Source of the DNA: Candidatus Nitrosopelagicus sp.
GTDB lineage: Archaea; Thermoproteota; Nitrososphaeria; Nitrososphaerales; Nitrosopumilaceae
Direction of reading: 5' to 3'
DNA: 64,000 nt
Assembly (NCBI GenBank): GCA_028345295.1
Contig: JAOMDA010000002.1
Span: 62,001-126,000, forward strand
Within the stretch, counting starts at the first letter, position 1, and each line of letters begins with the position of its first letter. The notes under the pieces were generated by a model. It saw nothing but the letters and a program-made list of their open reading frames with translations. It was not told where the DNA came from and made no database searches. The position numbers and the translations under genes were made by a program. Shown here piece after piece: positions 36,889-47,215 of this stretch.

Positions 36889-37557
36889 GATATCAAATTT
36901 ACCGTTGAACTTTGCTCTGTAAATTACATCTGGTTTTTTTGTAAATATTCCAACTTCTAAAACACCTGGAATTTGCAGAATTTTTTGTTGTAAAGATTTT
37001 GGATTTTTTATCTCACCAAAATCACAATCCAAAATTATATTTCCATTTTCTGTTACAAATGGATATCCTCTATCAAGAGAACGTAGAACAGATTCTCCAC
37101 CGATTTTAGAAATATTTTTTTGAACAATATTTCTTGCCAGTGGATGAATTTCTACTGGAACAGATCTGTTAAAATTATTGACAAATTTTGTTTTATCTGC
37201 TATAATTACTACTTTTTTTGCTAAAGACATTAAGATATTTTCTCGGAGTAATGCACCACCACCACCTTTTATCAAAAATTTATTTCTATCAATTTGATCT
37301 GCACCATCAAACACTACATCAATGTATTCAACTTGATCGGTTTCAATTAATGGAAGATTGCCTTCTTCAGCCACTAATTTGATTTGCGTTGATGTAGGCA
37401 CACATTTAATTTTAAAATTTTTTGTCTTTACAAATTTTGATAGTGTTTTTACAAAAGTAGAAGCAGCTCTACCGCTACCAAGTCCAATTACATAATCATC
37501 TTTGATAAATTTCAATGCATCTATAGACAATGCCTTAATGGCATTATCAAATGACAT
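36880..37557 (-). CDS. rpiA: Ribose-5-phosphate isomerase A
   Basis: GLGSGRAASTFV, DGADQID, KGGGGALLREN. Confidence 0.95.
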   Translation of the reverse strand: MSFDNAIKALSIDALKFIKDDYVIGLGSGRAASTFVKTLSKFVKTKNFKIKCVPTSTQIKLVAEEGNLPLIETDQVEYIDVVFDGADQIDRNKFLIKGGGGALLRENILMSLAKKVVIIADKTKFVNNFNRSVPVEIHPLARNIVQKNISKIGGESVLRSLDRGYPFVTENGNIILDCDFGEIKNPKSLQQKILQIPGVLEVGIFTKKPDVIYRAKFNGKFDILT

Positions 37558-38393
37558 TAATCCACCTCAGCATTGTCCAACTGAGACATTGTTTTCATTA
37601 TCTTAGATTTAATTGCATCTAAATCGTCATCCTCATCATCAATCTCAGGTTCATCTGGAAGTTGTACTGTTTGTTTTGGTTTTTCTTCTTTAACTTCGTT
37701 AGAAATATGTGGTTTAACTTCATTTGGAATTATTGTTTTTTCTTCTGGAACATCTATTCTAGGTTTTTTAGGTGGTGGTGTAATAACATCACTATCTAAC
37801 TGCGCTAACATTTGATCATATTTTGTTTGTTTAAAGGAATCCAGTTTTGGAACAGAAGTTAATGTTGTAATTTCAAATTTCTTTTGAGGCTCTTTATTTT
37901 CTGTTTGTGTAGTTTCTATTTCTGATATTATATTAGAATTAATTTTATTTATTTCTAGATTTTTTTGTGGTATTTTTTGTTGCTGTGTATATTTTACTTG
38001 AGTTTTAGTTTCTTTTATTGCTATAGAGTCTTTTTCATTTTGGCTTACTTGAATTTTTGATGTTAATTCGTATAATCTCTGATCCAGTTGTGATAATTTT
38101 TGATCCATTAGTGTGATTAAACCTTCTCCTAACGGTCCTAGATCTGGATGTTTACTTACAATTTCAAGTTTTTCTATTCTAGCAATAATTACTCCAAGCT
38201 GATGCTGATATCTTAGTAGTAGTCTATCTCGTTGTATTTTTGATAATCCTGAATCATCATCGTATAATCTAGAAATTGTCTTTGTTAGAATATCCCTTTC
38301 AATTTCTAATGCATGTAATTGATTTTGAACATGCGTATTGGCACCAATCTTTGGCTGCTGATTATTTTTTAATGAAAAAAACTGATTTAACAT
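37557..38393 (-). CDS. Hypothetical coiled-coil protein with Pro-rich/acidic C-terminus
   Basis: Helical N-half; VITPPPKKPRIDVPEEK; acidic IDDEDDDLDAIKSKIMKTMSQLDNAEVD. Confidence 0.6.
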   Translation of the reverse strand: MLNQFFSLKNNQQPKIGANTHVQNQLHALEIERDILTKTISRLYDDDSGLSKIQRDRLLLRYQHQLGVIIARIEKLEIVSKHPDLGPLGEGLITLMDQKLSQLDQRLYELTSKIQVSQNEKDSIAIKETKTQVKYTQQQKIPQKNLEINKINSNIISEIETTQTENKEPQKKFEITTLTSVPKLDSFKQTKYDQMLAQLDSDVITPPPKKPRIDVPEEKTIIPNEVKPHISNEVKEEKPKQTVQLPDEPEIDDEDDDLDAIKSKIMKTMSQLDNAEVD

Positions 38394-38561
38394 TTAGGTG
38401 TACCATTTAATCCATGAATATCTTCTTAGTTTTGAATCAGGAAAACCACAGCTTGCACATCTTTGATGACGTTTATGAAAGGAATTTTTACCACATCTTC
38501 TACATCTAATATGAGTTTTTTTCCTTGACATTAACCCCATTGCTGGTGTTCCTCTACCCAT
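38394..38561 (-). CDS. rpl37e: 50S ribosomal protein L37e; not in ORF track
   Basis: Manual translation [55 protein letters not shown]. Confidence 0.93.
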   Translation of the reverse strand: MGRGTPAMGLMSRKKTHIRCRRCGKNSFHKRHQRCASCGFPDSKLRRYSWIKWYT

Positions 38562-38571
38562 AGCGATTCAC

Positions 38572-38802
38572 CTATTTTGGAGGTGGGGAGATCATAATTA
38601 CATTATCCCCACGAACAACTATGGATCCAAGAGTTTTTGTTTCGCCTTCAGAAGGGATCTCTTCTGATTGGTCGAGTAGCAGATTCATGTGTTGGTCAAA
38701 TCCTAACAAGTTTCCACGAATGGTCTTGTTACCTTTGAGCTTGATGAGGACTACCTTATTGATACTCTCATCCAATACTTTTACTGCCATATCTACGGAC
38801 AT
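38572..38802 (-). CDS. Sm-like (LSm) archaeal protein
   Basis: [32 protein letters not shown]; Sm2 [13 protein letters not shown]. Confidence 0.95.
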   Translation of the reverse strand: MSVDMAVKVLDESINKVVLIKLKGNKTIRGNLLGFDQHMNLLLDQSEEIPSEGETKTLGSIVVRGDNVIMISPPPK

Positions 38803-38879
38803 TTATTTCACTTATTGGATCACCTACTGAGGAGTATATTAAACGTTGACTGGTAAAATTTTCAACTTTGTTCGGTAAG

Positions 38880-39599
38880 TCAAGATTGACACTCTTTTGC
38901 TAGATTTCGAACAATTTCACTAAGAAATCGTTGTCCATCCTTCTTTGTTGCACCAGTTGGATCACCCCATACACCATTCTTTGTAACCTTAGGAAATCCA
39001 CCTGGTTTTGTAGCAAGTTTACCAATTTTTCTTTTTTCCATATCGCTTAAGCCATTTGTTACCAAACCTTTTTTTGCCTTTTTCATTTTCACCTTATTTG
39101 AGATAGCCAACATGAGTGATGTCTCTACAAATCCGGCATGATCGAACTGTTGCTTCATAAAATGCCAATATGAGAATTTAGAGACTTTAATACCGAATTT
39201 TTTCTTGTAGTCATTATCTTGATAAATTACGTATTGACCCATTACTCCTAAATTTCCATGATGGCCATTTAATATGATAATTCTTTTGATATGATTTTTT
39301 GTAAGTGATGTTATAATATCATCAAGTATTTTTCTAAGATTATTCACTTTTAGGCTCGTATTGAAAAGTGGCTCATGCTCCCATGATACTCCATAACTAA
39401 TGGTTGGAAAAACTATGAAACCACACTTTTTTGCTAAACGTGAGGCAATCTCTGTAACAATATCAGAATCAGTTGATATAGGCAGATGGGCTCCATGTTG
39501 CTCAATTGAGCCTACAGGAATGATTACTGTGAGTTTTTTTGATTTGATTAATTTTCTAAATTCGGGATCGTATAGCTCATTGATGTCCATTATTTTCAC
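38880..39599 (-). CDS. Creatininase-family amidohydrolase (ArfB/MftE-like)
   Basis: PVGSIEQHGAHLPISTDSDI, LNGHHGN, HAGFVETS. Confidence 0.88.
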   Translation of the reverse strand: MKIMDINELYDPEFRKLIKSKKLTVIIPVGSIEQHGAHLPISTDSDIVTEIASRLAKKCGFIVFPTISYGVSWEHEPLFNTSLKVNNLRKILDDIITSLTKNHIKRIIILNGHHGNLGVMGQYVIYQDNDYKKKFGIKVSKFSYWHFMKQQFDHAGFVETSLMLAISNKVKMKKAKKGLVTNGLSDMEKRKIGKLATKPGGFPKVTKNGVWGDPTGATKKDGQRFLSEIVRNLAKECQS

Positions 39600-40444
39600 T
39601 TATTTTTAGTGTGAACTTTTCTCCAACGTACATCTAATTTATTTGAAAGATGCATCTTTGTTGCTTTAAGCAAAGTTTCAGCCTCTAATTTTTGACCTTC
39701 ACGTTTTATTGATTCTAATGTATCTTCTGGAGTTACTTTGAATGAATCCTGGAAAATTATTGGTCCCTGATCAAGATTTTCTGTTACATAATGAGATGTA
39801 ACACCAATAATTTTCGTTCCTCTTTCAAATGCTTGTTCATATGCTAATGCACCAGGAAATGCTGGTAATAATGATGGATGAATATTGATTATACGATTTG
39901 GATATCTCCAAACAAAGTTAGGTGATAGAATTCTCATATACCTTGCAAGGACAATTAAATCAATATCATATTTTTTACAAGCTTGCAAAATTTTTGTTTC
40001 AGCTTTGTCTTGATTTCTCTCATTAATCAAAACAAATGGAATTTTTGCCTTTTTTGCAATTGATGATAGTGTTTTTTCAGTACCAACTATTACAGAAATA
40101 TTTCCTTTAATCTCTTTTTTAGATCTAGATTTCAATATTGTATTCAGACAGTGTGGTTCTTTAGTAACAAAAATTGCAATGTTTTTTTGAGAATTTGTTT
40201 CATGGTGAGTATTAACTTGCATTTTTAATTTTTTAGCAAGTTTTTGTATATCAGAATCAAACTTTTCTCTATTAATTTTTGATGTAAATGATACTTCTAG
40301 ATACATACCAAAAAGTCCTTTGATTACATTTTGGTTAACTTGTTCAAGATTACCATTCTTTTCAAATACAAAACTGGTAAAATTAGCTACAATTCCTTCT
40401 TTATCTTTACCTACAACAGTAATACCAACAAGTCTTTTTTTCAT
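39596..40444 (-). CDS. purU: Formyltetrahydrofolate deformylase (PurU-like: ACT + formyltransferase fold)
   Basis: ACT N-term VGKDKEGIVANFTSFVFEKNGNLEQVNQ; INIHPSLLPAFPGALAYEQAFERGTKIIGVTSHYVTENLDQGPII. Confidence 0.9.
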   Translation of the reverse strand: MKKRLVGITVVGKDKEGIVANFTSFVFEKNGNLEQVNQNVIKGLFGMYLEVSFTSKINREKFDSDIQKLAKKLKMQVNTHHETNSQKNIAIFVTKEPHCLNTILKSRSKKEIKGNISVIVGTEKTLSSIAKKAKIPFVLINERNQDKAETKILQACKKYDIDLIVLARYMRILSPNFVWRYPNRIINIHPSLLPAFPGALAYEQAFERGTKIIGVTSHYVTENLDQGPIIFQDSFKVTPEDTLESIKREGQKLEAETLLKATKMHLSNKLDVRWRKVHTKNK

Positions 40445-40504
40445 GGCGTCGTTGACGTATTATTACATATATGCGTAAGGTATCAGGCTCAAAATAAAAA
40501 CTGG

Positions 40505-40589
40505 TGCGGGAGGTGGGATTCGAACCCACGAACTCCTAAGAGACAGGGTCCTAAGCCCTGCGCCTTTGACCAGGCTGGGCGACTCCCGC
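40505..40589 (-). tRNA. tRNA-Leu (TAG)
   Basis: Class II tRNA GCGGGAGTCGCCCAGCCTGGTCAAAGGCGCAGGGCTTAGGACCCTGTCTCTTAGGAGTTCGTGGGTTCGAATCCCACCTCCCGC + A; anticodon TAG, long variable arm. Confidence 0.95.
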
Positions 40590-40638
40590 AAACAATTAGC
40601 AACAACAGACAAATTTATCGGTATTGGAATGATTGTAA

Positions 40639-41994
40639 ATGGGTAAATTGTTTGGCACTAATGGTGTTCGTGGAATCTTCGGTAAGGATTTCAATTTAGA
40701 GTTCATTAATGATCTAGTCTCATCAATTGCAAATCATTATCAAAGTGGGAAAATTTTGGTTGCAGTTGATGGAAGGAATTCTAGTCCTGTAATTGAAAAA
40801 ATTGTTTCATCTGCATTAAATTATTCTGGATTAGATTGCCATTTAGCCGGATTAGTTCCAACTCCATGCTTAGAGTTTGCCACAAAAAATCTTGGTTATG
40901 ATGGAGGGATAATGATCACTGCATCTCATAATCCTCCTGAATATAATGGAATTAAATCAGTAGCATCAGACGGTGTAGAAATTTCACGAGATGATGAGAA
41001 AAAAATTGAGGAAATTTATTTTAATAAAAATTGGAAAAAACCATCAAAATTTGGTGTTACAACAAATGAGGACAGAGCAATTCAAGTATACATTAATGCA
41101 ATAAAATCTCATGTGGATATACCAAAGATAATTTCCAGAAAACTCAGAATTGCTATTGATCTTGGTAACGGTGCACAAGCAATAACTGTTATTCGTTTAT
41201 GTAAAGAATTAGGATGTGATGTTTTTACGATAAATGAAAATATTGATGGTGATTTTCCTGGCAGAGGTTCAGAACCTACCCCACAAAATTTATCAGATCT
41301 TTCATCCCTAGTTAAAAAAAATCAAGCAGATATTGGAATTGCATTTGATGGAGATGGTGATCGAAGTATTATATGTGATAATGAAGGTAAAGTTATCACT
41401 GGAGATAGTTCTGCAATTCTACTATGTAATTACCTATTAGAGAAAAATCCTAATTCTACTGTAATCACTTGCTTAAATTCTGGGACAACAATTGAAAAAC
41501 TTGTATCATATACTAACTCTAAAGTAATTAGAACTAAAGTCGGAAGTGTTGAAGTTTCAAGAAGAATGGTTATTGAAAATGCGCTTATTGGATTTGAAGA
41601 AAATGGTGGTTTTATGTATGGAAAACACAACCAAGTTCGTGATGGAGCTATGACATTAGCATTAGTTCTGGATTTACTGGCAAATTCAGAAAAATCCTTA
41701 TCTGAAAATATAGAATCACTACCTATTTCATATACTACAAAAGATAAAATTTCTTGCTTAACTGATGATGCAAATAGGGTCATATCTGAACTTTTGAATG
41801 AATTTCCAGATTCAGATACATCTGATGGCATAAAAATTACTTTTGATAGCCAAAACTGGATAATGGTTAGACCAAGTGGTACAGAGCCAATTATTAGAAT
41901 TTATGCTGAATCAAGTAATCAAAAAAATCTTGATGATTTAATGTCCAAGTATATTAAAAAAATTAATTTAATCATAAACCGGCAACATATTTAA
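40639..41994 (+). CDS. glmM: Phosphoglucosamine mutase / phosphomannomutase
   Basis: FGTNGVRGIFG, TASHNPPEYNGIK (phosphoserine), DGDGDRS, RPSGTEPIIRIYAE. Confidence 0.92.
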   Translation: MGKLFGTNGVRGIFGKDFNLEFINDLVSSIANHYQSGKILVAVDGRNSSPVIEKIVSSALNYSGLDCHLAGLVPTPCLEFATKNLGYDGGIMITASHNPPEYNGIKSVASDGVEISRDDEKKIEEIYFNKNWKKPSKFGVTTNEDRAIQVYINAIKSHVDIPKIISRKLRIAIDLGNGAQAITVIRLCKELGCDVFTINENIDGDFPGRGSEPTPQNLSDLSSLVKKNQADIGIAFDGDGDRSIICDNEGKVITGDSSAILLCNYLLEKNPNSTVITCLNSGTTIEKLVSYTNSKVIRTKVGSVEVSRRMVIENALIGFEENGGFMYGKHNQVRDGAMTLALVLDLLANSEKSLSENIESLPISYTTKDKISCLTDDANRVISELLNEFPDSDTSDGIKITFDSQNWIMVRPSGTEPIIRIYAESSNQKNLDDLMSKYIKKINLIINRQHI

Positions 41995-42017
41995 GACGAG
42001 TTCAAGGCATTTTTTGA

Positions 42018-42404
42018 ATGGCTAAAGCATATTACGTCAAACATGAAACTCCAGCAGATCTTGTTAATCCAATTTTGGAGGCATTAAGAGTAGCAGCAAC
42101 TACTGGAAAAGTTAGAAAAGGTACTAATGAAGCAACCAAAGCCATTGAAAGAGGGATTAGCAAATTAATCATAATTGCTGAAGATGTTGAACCACCAGAG
42201 GTAGTTGCACATCTTCCATTAATTTGTGAAGAACAGGGTGCTGCATATGCATTTGTTCCAGATAAACAAGAGTTAGGAAAAGCACTTGGAATTGATGTAA
42301 CATCTGCTGCCGCTGCAATATTAGATGCAGGTGATGCACAACACATTATTGAAGAAGTTATTGCCTCCCTTGCAAAAGCTAAAGGTGGCGATACTGAACA
42401 ATGA
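42018..42404 (+). CDS. rpl7ae: Ribosomal protein L7Ae
   Basis: [43 protein letters not shown]. Confidence 0.97.
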   Translation: MAKAYYVKHETPADLVNPILEALRVAATTGKVRKGTNEATKAIERGISKLIIIAEDVEPPEVVAHLPLICEEQGAAYAFVPDKQELGKALGIDVTSAAAAILDAGDAQHIIEEVIASLAKAKGGDTEQ

Positions 42405-42619
42405 GTCAGCAATCACAATCTGACGAACTAAGTTCTGCAGAAATTATTCAAATTGTTGGTAGAACTGGAATTGCTGGTGAAGTTATACAAGTAAGAGTTA
42501 AAATTTTAGAGGGAAAAGATAAAGGACGTGTTCTTACAAGAAATGTAAAAGGTTCTGTTAGAATGTCTGATATTATTATATTACGAGAAACTGAACGAGA
42601 AGCTAAAAAAATCCATTAG
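42401..42619 (+). CDS. rps28e: Ribosomal protein S28e
   Basis: [50 protein letters not shown]. Confidence 0.97.
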   Translation: MSQQSQSDELSSAEIIQIVGRTGIAGEVIQVRVKILEGKDKGRVLTRNVKGSVRMSDIIILRETEREAKKIH

Positions 42620-42627
42620 TGATGTAA

Positions 42628-42831
42628 ATGAGTCTTTTAGTTAAACCATGTAATTTTTGTGACAGACCTGTTGCAAAAGGTACAGGAACAATGCTTGCGT
42701 TAAACAATGGTACTGTTATGTGGTTTTGTTCATCAAAATGCAAAAAGAATATGCGTGTATTAAAGCGTGATCCAAGAAAACTAAAATGGACAAACAAATA
42801 TGTCAAAGGCGGAATTAAAGTCAAGAAGTAA
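42628..42831 (+). CDS. rpl24e: Ribosomal protein L24e
   Basis: CNFCDRPVAKGTGTMLALNNGTVMWFCSSKCKKNM. Confidence 0.96.
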   Translation: MSLLVKPCNFCDRPVAKGTGTMLALNNGTVMWFCSSKCKKNMRVLKRDPRKLKWTNKYVKGGIKVKK

Positions 42832-42832
42832 A

Positions 42833-43234
42833 TTGACTGAGCAAACTTTATTCATAGTAAAACCTGATGGTGTAAAAAGAAAATTAGTCGGTGAAATTCT
42901 ATCTAGATTTGAAAAGAAAGGATTTGTTATCATTAAATTAAAAATGTTTAGTTTTACCAAAGAACTTGCATCTGAGTTTTATTCTATACATAAAGAAAAA
43001 CCATTTTTTGACGAATTATTATCTTATATTACATCAGGACCTGTAGTAGTTGCAGTAATAGAGGGAAATAATGCTGTTATAACAACAAGACAAATGGTAG
43101 GTGCAACAAAATCGTTTGAGGCTGAACCAGGTTCTATTAGAGGAGATTTTGGTTTAGGATTTACTGAAAACATTATTCATGCTTCTGACTCTTTAGAAAG
43201 CTTTGAAAAGGAAGTGAATGTAGTATTCAAGTGA
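42833..43234 (+). CDS. ndk: Nucleoside diphosphate kinase
   Basis: TEQTLFIVKPDGVKRKLVGEILSRFEKKGF; NIIHASDS; TTG start. Confidence 0.95.
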   Translation: MTEQTLFIVKPDGVKRKLVGEILSRFEKKGFVIIKLKMFSFTKELASEFYSIHKEKPFFDELLSYITSGPVVVAVIEGNNAVITTRQMVGATKSFEAEPGSIRGDFGLGFTENIIHASDSLESFEKEVNVVFK

Positions 43235-43240
43235 TTAACG

Positions 43241-45022
43241 TTGGGGATAAGACAACCAATTGTGGCAGTATTAGGCCACGTTGATTCAGGGAAAACATCA
43301 ATCTTAGATAAGATTCGTGGAACTGGTGTACAATCTAGAGAAGCTGGTGGAATAACTCAGCATATAGGTGCAAGTTTTCTTCCAGACGAAACTATTAAAA
43401 AAATATGTGGCTCATTATATGAAAAACTAGGTCAATCTGAAACTAAAGTACCAGGAATTCTTGTTATTGATACTCCAGGACATGAAGTATTTACTAATTT
43501 AAGAGCTAGAGGTGGTTCTGCTGCAGATATAGCCATTCTAGTGGTTGATATCAATAGAGGATTACAGCCTCAAACAAATGAAAGTCTAAAAATTCTTGAA
43601 AGTAGAAAGGTTCCTTTTGTTGTTGCACTAAATAAAGTGGACATGATATCTGGTTGGCAAAAAAATGATATGCCTCTTGTGTCTCAAGCAATAAAAAGTC
43701 AGAGTACACCTGTTCAAACTATAATAGATGAACAAATTTACAATGTCGTTGGTGCTCTTTCAATTTTAGGTTATCAATCAGAGGCATTTTATCGAGTTCA
43801 GGATTTTTCTAAAGAAGTCTCAATAGTACCTATTAGTGCTAGAACAGGAGTAGGAATTCCTGAATTATTGGGGGTTTTAGTTGGTTTAACAGAACAATTT
43901 CTCAAGAAGAAATTAGAGCAAGAAGAAAAATCAACACGAGGTATAATTCTTGAAGTAAATGACGAAGTTGGGTTAGGACCTACTGCAAATATGATCTTAG
44001 TTGATGGATTTCTGAAAAAAGATGATAATATTGTTGTAGCAAAGAGAGATTCTGTTATAGTAACTAAGCCTAAGGCACTATTATTACCAAAACCATTAGA
44101 TGAAATGCGTGATCCTAGGGATAAATTCAAACCAATTGATGAAGTTCAGGCAGCAGCAGGAATTAAAATAGCATCACCAGATCTTGATGGTGTACTTCCT
44201 GGCAGTACAGTTTATGCTACATCAGATCTAATAGAAGCTGAAAAATTCAAAAAATCAATAGAATCTGAAATGAAATCAGTATTCATCAATACTGAAACGA
44301 CTGGTCTAATTTTAAAATGTGACACAATAGGTTCATTGGAAGCATTAACTGAGATGCTAAGACGCAAACAAATCCCAATTTCCAAGGCTGACATTGGTCC
44401 TGTAACACGTAGAGATGTAATGGAAGCTAAAGCAATAAAAGAAAAAGATCGACATCTTGGTGTTATCTTATCTTTTAATGTAAAGATATTTGATGACGCT
44501 GTAGTTGAATCAGAAGAAAGTTATGTTAGAATTTTTGATGATAAAATAATCTATAGCTTAATTGATGATTATTCATTATGGGTTGAACAAGATAGCGCTG
44601 ACGTTGATAGTGCAATTTTTAATGAAATGACTCCTATTGTAAAATTTACATTTCTTAAAGGTTACATCTTTAGAAATAATAATCCTGCAGTATTTGGAAT
44701 TAGAGTTGATACAGGAAAATTACGACAAAAAATTCCTTTTATGAATAAGTCTGGAAAAAAAATTGGTATAGTACACCAACTCCAAAATGATGGAAAAACT
44801 GTACCTATAGTAAAACCTGGTGAAGAAGTTGCATGTTCTGTACAAAACATAACTATTGGAAGGCAAATATCTGAAGAAGATGTTTTTTATTCACTTCCAA
44901 CACCTGATGAAGCAAAAAAGATTCTGAAAAAATATATGCACAAATTAAATTCAGAAGAATCAAAAATTTTTAATGAGATTTTAGAAATTCAAAGAAAAAT
45001 TAATCCCGTTTATGGTTATTAA
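43241..45022 (+). CDS. infB: Translation initiation factor IF-2/aIF5B
   Basis: GHVDSGKTSILDKIRGTGVQSREAGGITQHIGA, DTPGHE, NKVD. Confidence 0.97.
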   Translation: MGIRQPIVAVLGHVDSGKTSILDKIRGTGVQSREAGGITQHIGASFLPDETIKKICGSLYEKLGQSETKVPGILVIDTPGHEVFTNLRARGGSAADIAILVVDINRGLQPQTNESLKILESRKVPFVVALNKVDMISGWQKNDMPLVSQAIKSQSTPVQTIIDEQIYNVVGALSILGYQSEAFYRVQDFSKEVSIVPISARTGVGIPELLGVLVGLTEQFLKKKLEQEEKSTRGIILEVNDEVGLGPTANMILVDGFLKKDDNIVVAKRDSVIVTKPKALLLPKPLDEMRDPRDKFKPIDEVQAAAGIKIASPDLDGVLPGSTVYATSDLIEAEKFKKSIESEMKSVFINTETTGLILKCDTIGSLEALTEMLRRKQIPISKADIGPVTRRDVMEAKAIKEKDRHLGVILSFNVKIFDDAVVESEESYVRIFDDKIIYSLIDDYSLWVEQDSADVDSAIFNEMTPIVKFTFLKGYIFRNNNPAVFGIRVDTGKLRQKIPFMNKSGKKIGIVHQLQNDGKTVPIVKPGEEVACSVQNITIGRQISEEDVFYSLPTPDEAKKILKKYMHKLNSEESKIFNEILEIQRKINPVYGY

Positions 45023-45426
45023 TTTAAAGAATGTTTTTTGCAGATCATATGAATTCCAGGTTCTCCTACCGCTCCAATCATCTTGTCAATAGGTGTACCA
45101 TTTCTAAACATAATGAATGTTGGAATTGATTGAACACCAAATTTCATTGCAATATTTTGATTATTATCCACATTTACTCTTGCAAAATTAATATGCTCAT
45201 ACTTTTTGGCAAGTCTAGTAAATATAGGATGCATTGATTTGCATGGTCCACACCATTCTGCCCAAAAATCAACCAATGTTAATACATCTTTAGAAACTAT
45301 TTGTTCAAAATTGTTAATGTCTAAATCAATTACTGAGGTTTTTTCTGAAATATTTGATTGATTATGAAGCTTCAATATTTCTTCTAGTTGTTTTTTCTTG
45401 AGTTTTTCTAATTCCTCATCTACCAT
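45019..45426 (-). CDS. Thioredoxin-like protein
   Basis: LVDFWAEWCGPCKSMHP. Confidence 0.93.
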   Translation of the reverse strand: MVDEELEKLKKKQLEEILKLHNQSNISEKTSVIDLDINNFEQIVSKDVLTLVDFWAEWCGPCKSMHPIFTRLAKKYEHINFARVNVDNNQNIAMKFGVQSIPTFIMFRNGTPIDKMIGAVGEPGIHMICKKHSLN

Positions 45427-45459
45427 ATTGAATGATTCTGGTTATTTACTTAATAATTT

Positions 45460-45873
45460 TTACAAATCTAAAAGATACTTCAACCTAGTCTCGTCACCCT
45501 CATCAATTTCCATTTCATGAAATGTAGGAGATTTAATCTCTACTTTGAAACCATGTTTCTTAATATCAATATTTTCACCAAATAATTCAGCATTGATTAC
45601 AAACGGCTCTTTTTTAACATCCAACTTGAATCGTTTTATTGCAAAACCATCAGTAATTGTTAAAATTATAATTTCCTCTAGCCAATTATACAATAGATAA
45701 TCTAGATCTTTACCTTCAACAGTTATTTTTTTCTGAATATCTTCATCTATCTTTGAGTCATCAATTATTGTTTGTACAATTGATTGTCCAGCAACTTCAA
45801 ATGCTTTTGTCAAATTAGGTGCTTTAACTTCAATGAGTGCATCAGTTGAATGTTCAAGGTATTTGTAGCTCAT
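45460..45873 (-). CDS. Archease
   Basis: YKYLEHSTDALIEVKAPNLTKAFEVAGQSIV; terminal YLLDL-like. Confidence 0.9.
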   Translation of the reverse strand: MSYKYLEHSTDALIEVKAPNLTKAFEVAGQSIVQTIIDDSKIDEDIQKKITVEGKDLDYLLYNWLEEIIILTITDGFAIKRFKLDVKKEPFVINAELFGENIDIKKHGFKVEIKSPTFHEMEIDEGDETRLKYLLDL

Positions 45874-45955
45874 TTCCTTTTTTTACATTTCTGATATTAA
45901 TTAGTTCTAATTTCTATAGCAAAGCCTAAATGCATTCGTTCATTTTTTTTTGTAA

Positions 45956-47215
45956 ATGGAACTACCTAGAGGCATGAAGGATTTTGATAATAATGAATTT
46001 TCAAGAATTGAATTTGTCAGAGAAAAATTTCTAGAAACATCAGAAGTCTTTGGGTATAAACCAATGGAACCTTCTTCAATTGAATCACTTTCTACATTAG
46101 AAGCAAAAAGTGGAGAATCAATCAAGGATGATGTTTATTTTTTTACTGATAAGGGAGAACGAGAAATTGCATTAAGATTTGACTTTACCGTTGGATTAAC
46201 TCGATATGCAGTTTCTCAAAAATCTATGAAACTACCAGCAAAGATTTCTGCATTTGGTGGAGTTTGGAGATATGATGAACCACAAAAGGGAAGATACAGA
46301 TTTTTTCACCAATGGGATGTTGAGATTTTTGGCAGTGCAAATTTAGAATATGATGCCGAAATAATTGAATTCACGTCAAAGTTTTTTTCAAATCTTGGTT
46401 TAGAGAATATTATAATTGATATATCTCATAGAAAATTAGTTCAATCGTACATCAATGAAATCTTCCAAGAAGATGATCAACAAATTGTTTCTGATATGCT
46501 AAGAGCAGTTGATAAAATACAAAAAAAATCTAAACAAGAAATCATTTCTGAATATGAAAAAAAGGGATATTCACGTGATAAATTAGAAAAAATTATTGAG
46601 TTTTCGAAAATTACTGGTACACCATCTGAAATTCTAGATAAGATTGATGTTAGTTGTTTTGCTGGTTGGGATGAAATCACAGCGATTTATGATTCACTAA
46701 AAAATCGTGACATCAATAATATTCAAATTAACTTGGGAATTGTTCGTGGTTTAGATTATTACTCAGGAATTGTTTTTGAAGCATTTGATAATACTTTTGA
46801 TATAGGGGCTCTTGTAGGTGGAGGAAGATATGATAGTTTACCTGAAGCATTTGGAAGAACAGATTTTGGTGCAACAGGTGTTGCAGGTGGTGTTGAAAGA
46901 ATAATTTTAGCATTAGAAAATCAAAATTCTAAATTTAAAGAAACAGATAAACGAATTTCTGTTTTATATGTTAACGATCAAATGAAAAATCATGCAATAA
47001 AAATCGTATCGTCACTTCGTAATAAAGGAATTCTAGTGGACATTGATCTTAGTGGTAAATCATTAAAAAAACAAATGGAGCAATCTATTAATTCAAAATT
47101 TGCAGTGATAGTTGCACCAAATGAATTCTCTAATGGAATGGTAGTATTACGTAACATGTTAGACAGAACAGAAAAACAAGTCAAAGTAGAAGATTTAATG
47201 TCTGAATTTAGTTGA
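45956..47215 (+). CDS. hisS: Histidyl-tRNA synthetase
   Basis: LPRGMKDF, LRFDFTVGLTRY, GGVWRYDEPQKGRYRFFHQWDVEIFG, RGLDYYSGIVFE. Confidence 0.96.
   Translation: MELPRGMKDFDNNEFSRIEFVREKFLETSEVFGYKPMEPSSIESLSTLEAKSGESIKDDVYFFTDKGEREIALRFDFTVGLTRYAVSQKSMKLPAKISAFGGVWRYDEPQKGRYRFFHQWDVEIFGSANLEYDAEIIEFTSKFFSNLGLENIIIDISHRKLVQSYINEIFQEDDQQIVSDMLRAVDKIQKKSKQEIISEYEKKGYSRDKLEKIIEFSKITGTPSEILDKIDVSCFAGWDEITAIYDSLKNRDINNIQINLGIVRGLDYYSGIVFEAFDNTFDIGALVGGGRYDSLPEAFGRTDFGATGVAGGVERIILALENQNSKFKETDKRISVLYVNDQMKNHAIKIVSSLRNKGILVDIDLSGKSLKKQMEQSINSKFAVIVAPNEFSNGMVVLRNMLDRTEKQVKVEDLMSEFS

Noticed and set aside
40331-40699. 122-aa plus-strand ORF
   Set aside because: Runs through purU antisense, the tRNA-Leu gene and the start of glmM; spurious.
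41430-41831. 133-aa minus-strand ORF inside glmM
   Set aside because: Antisense shadow; glmM motifs are intact on the plus strand.
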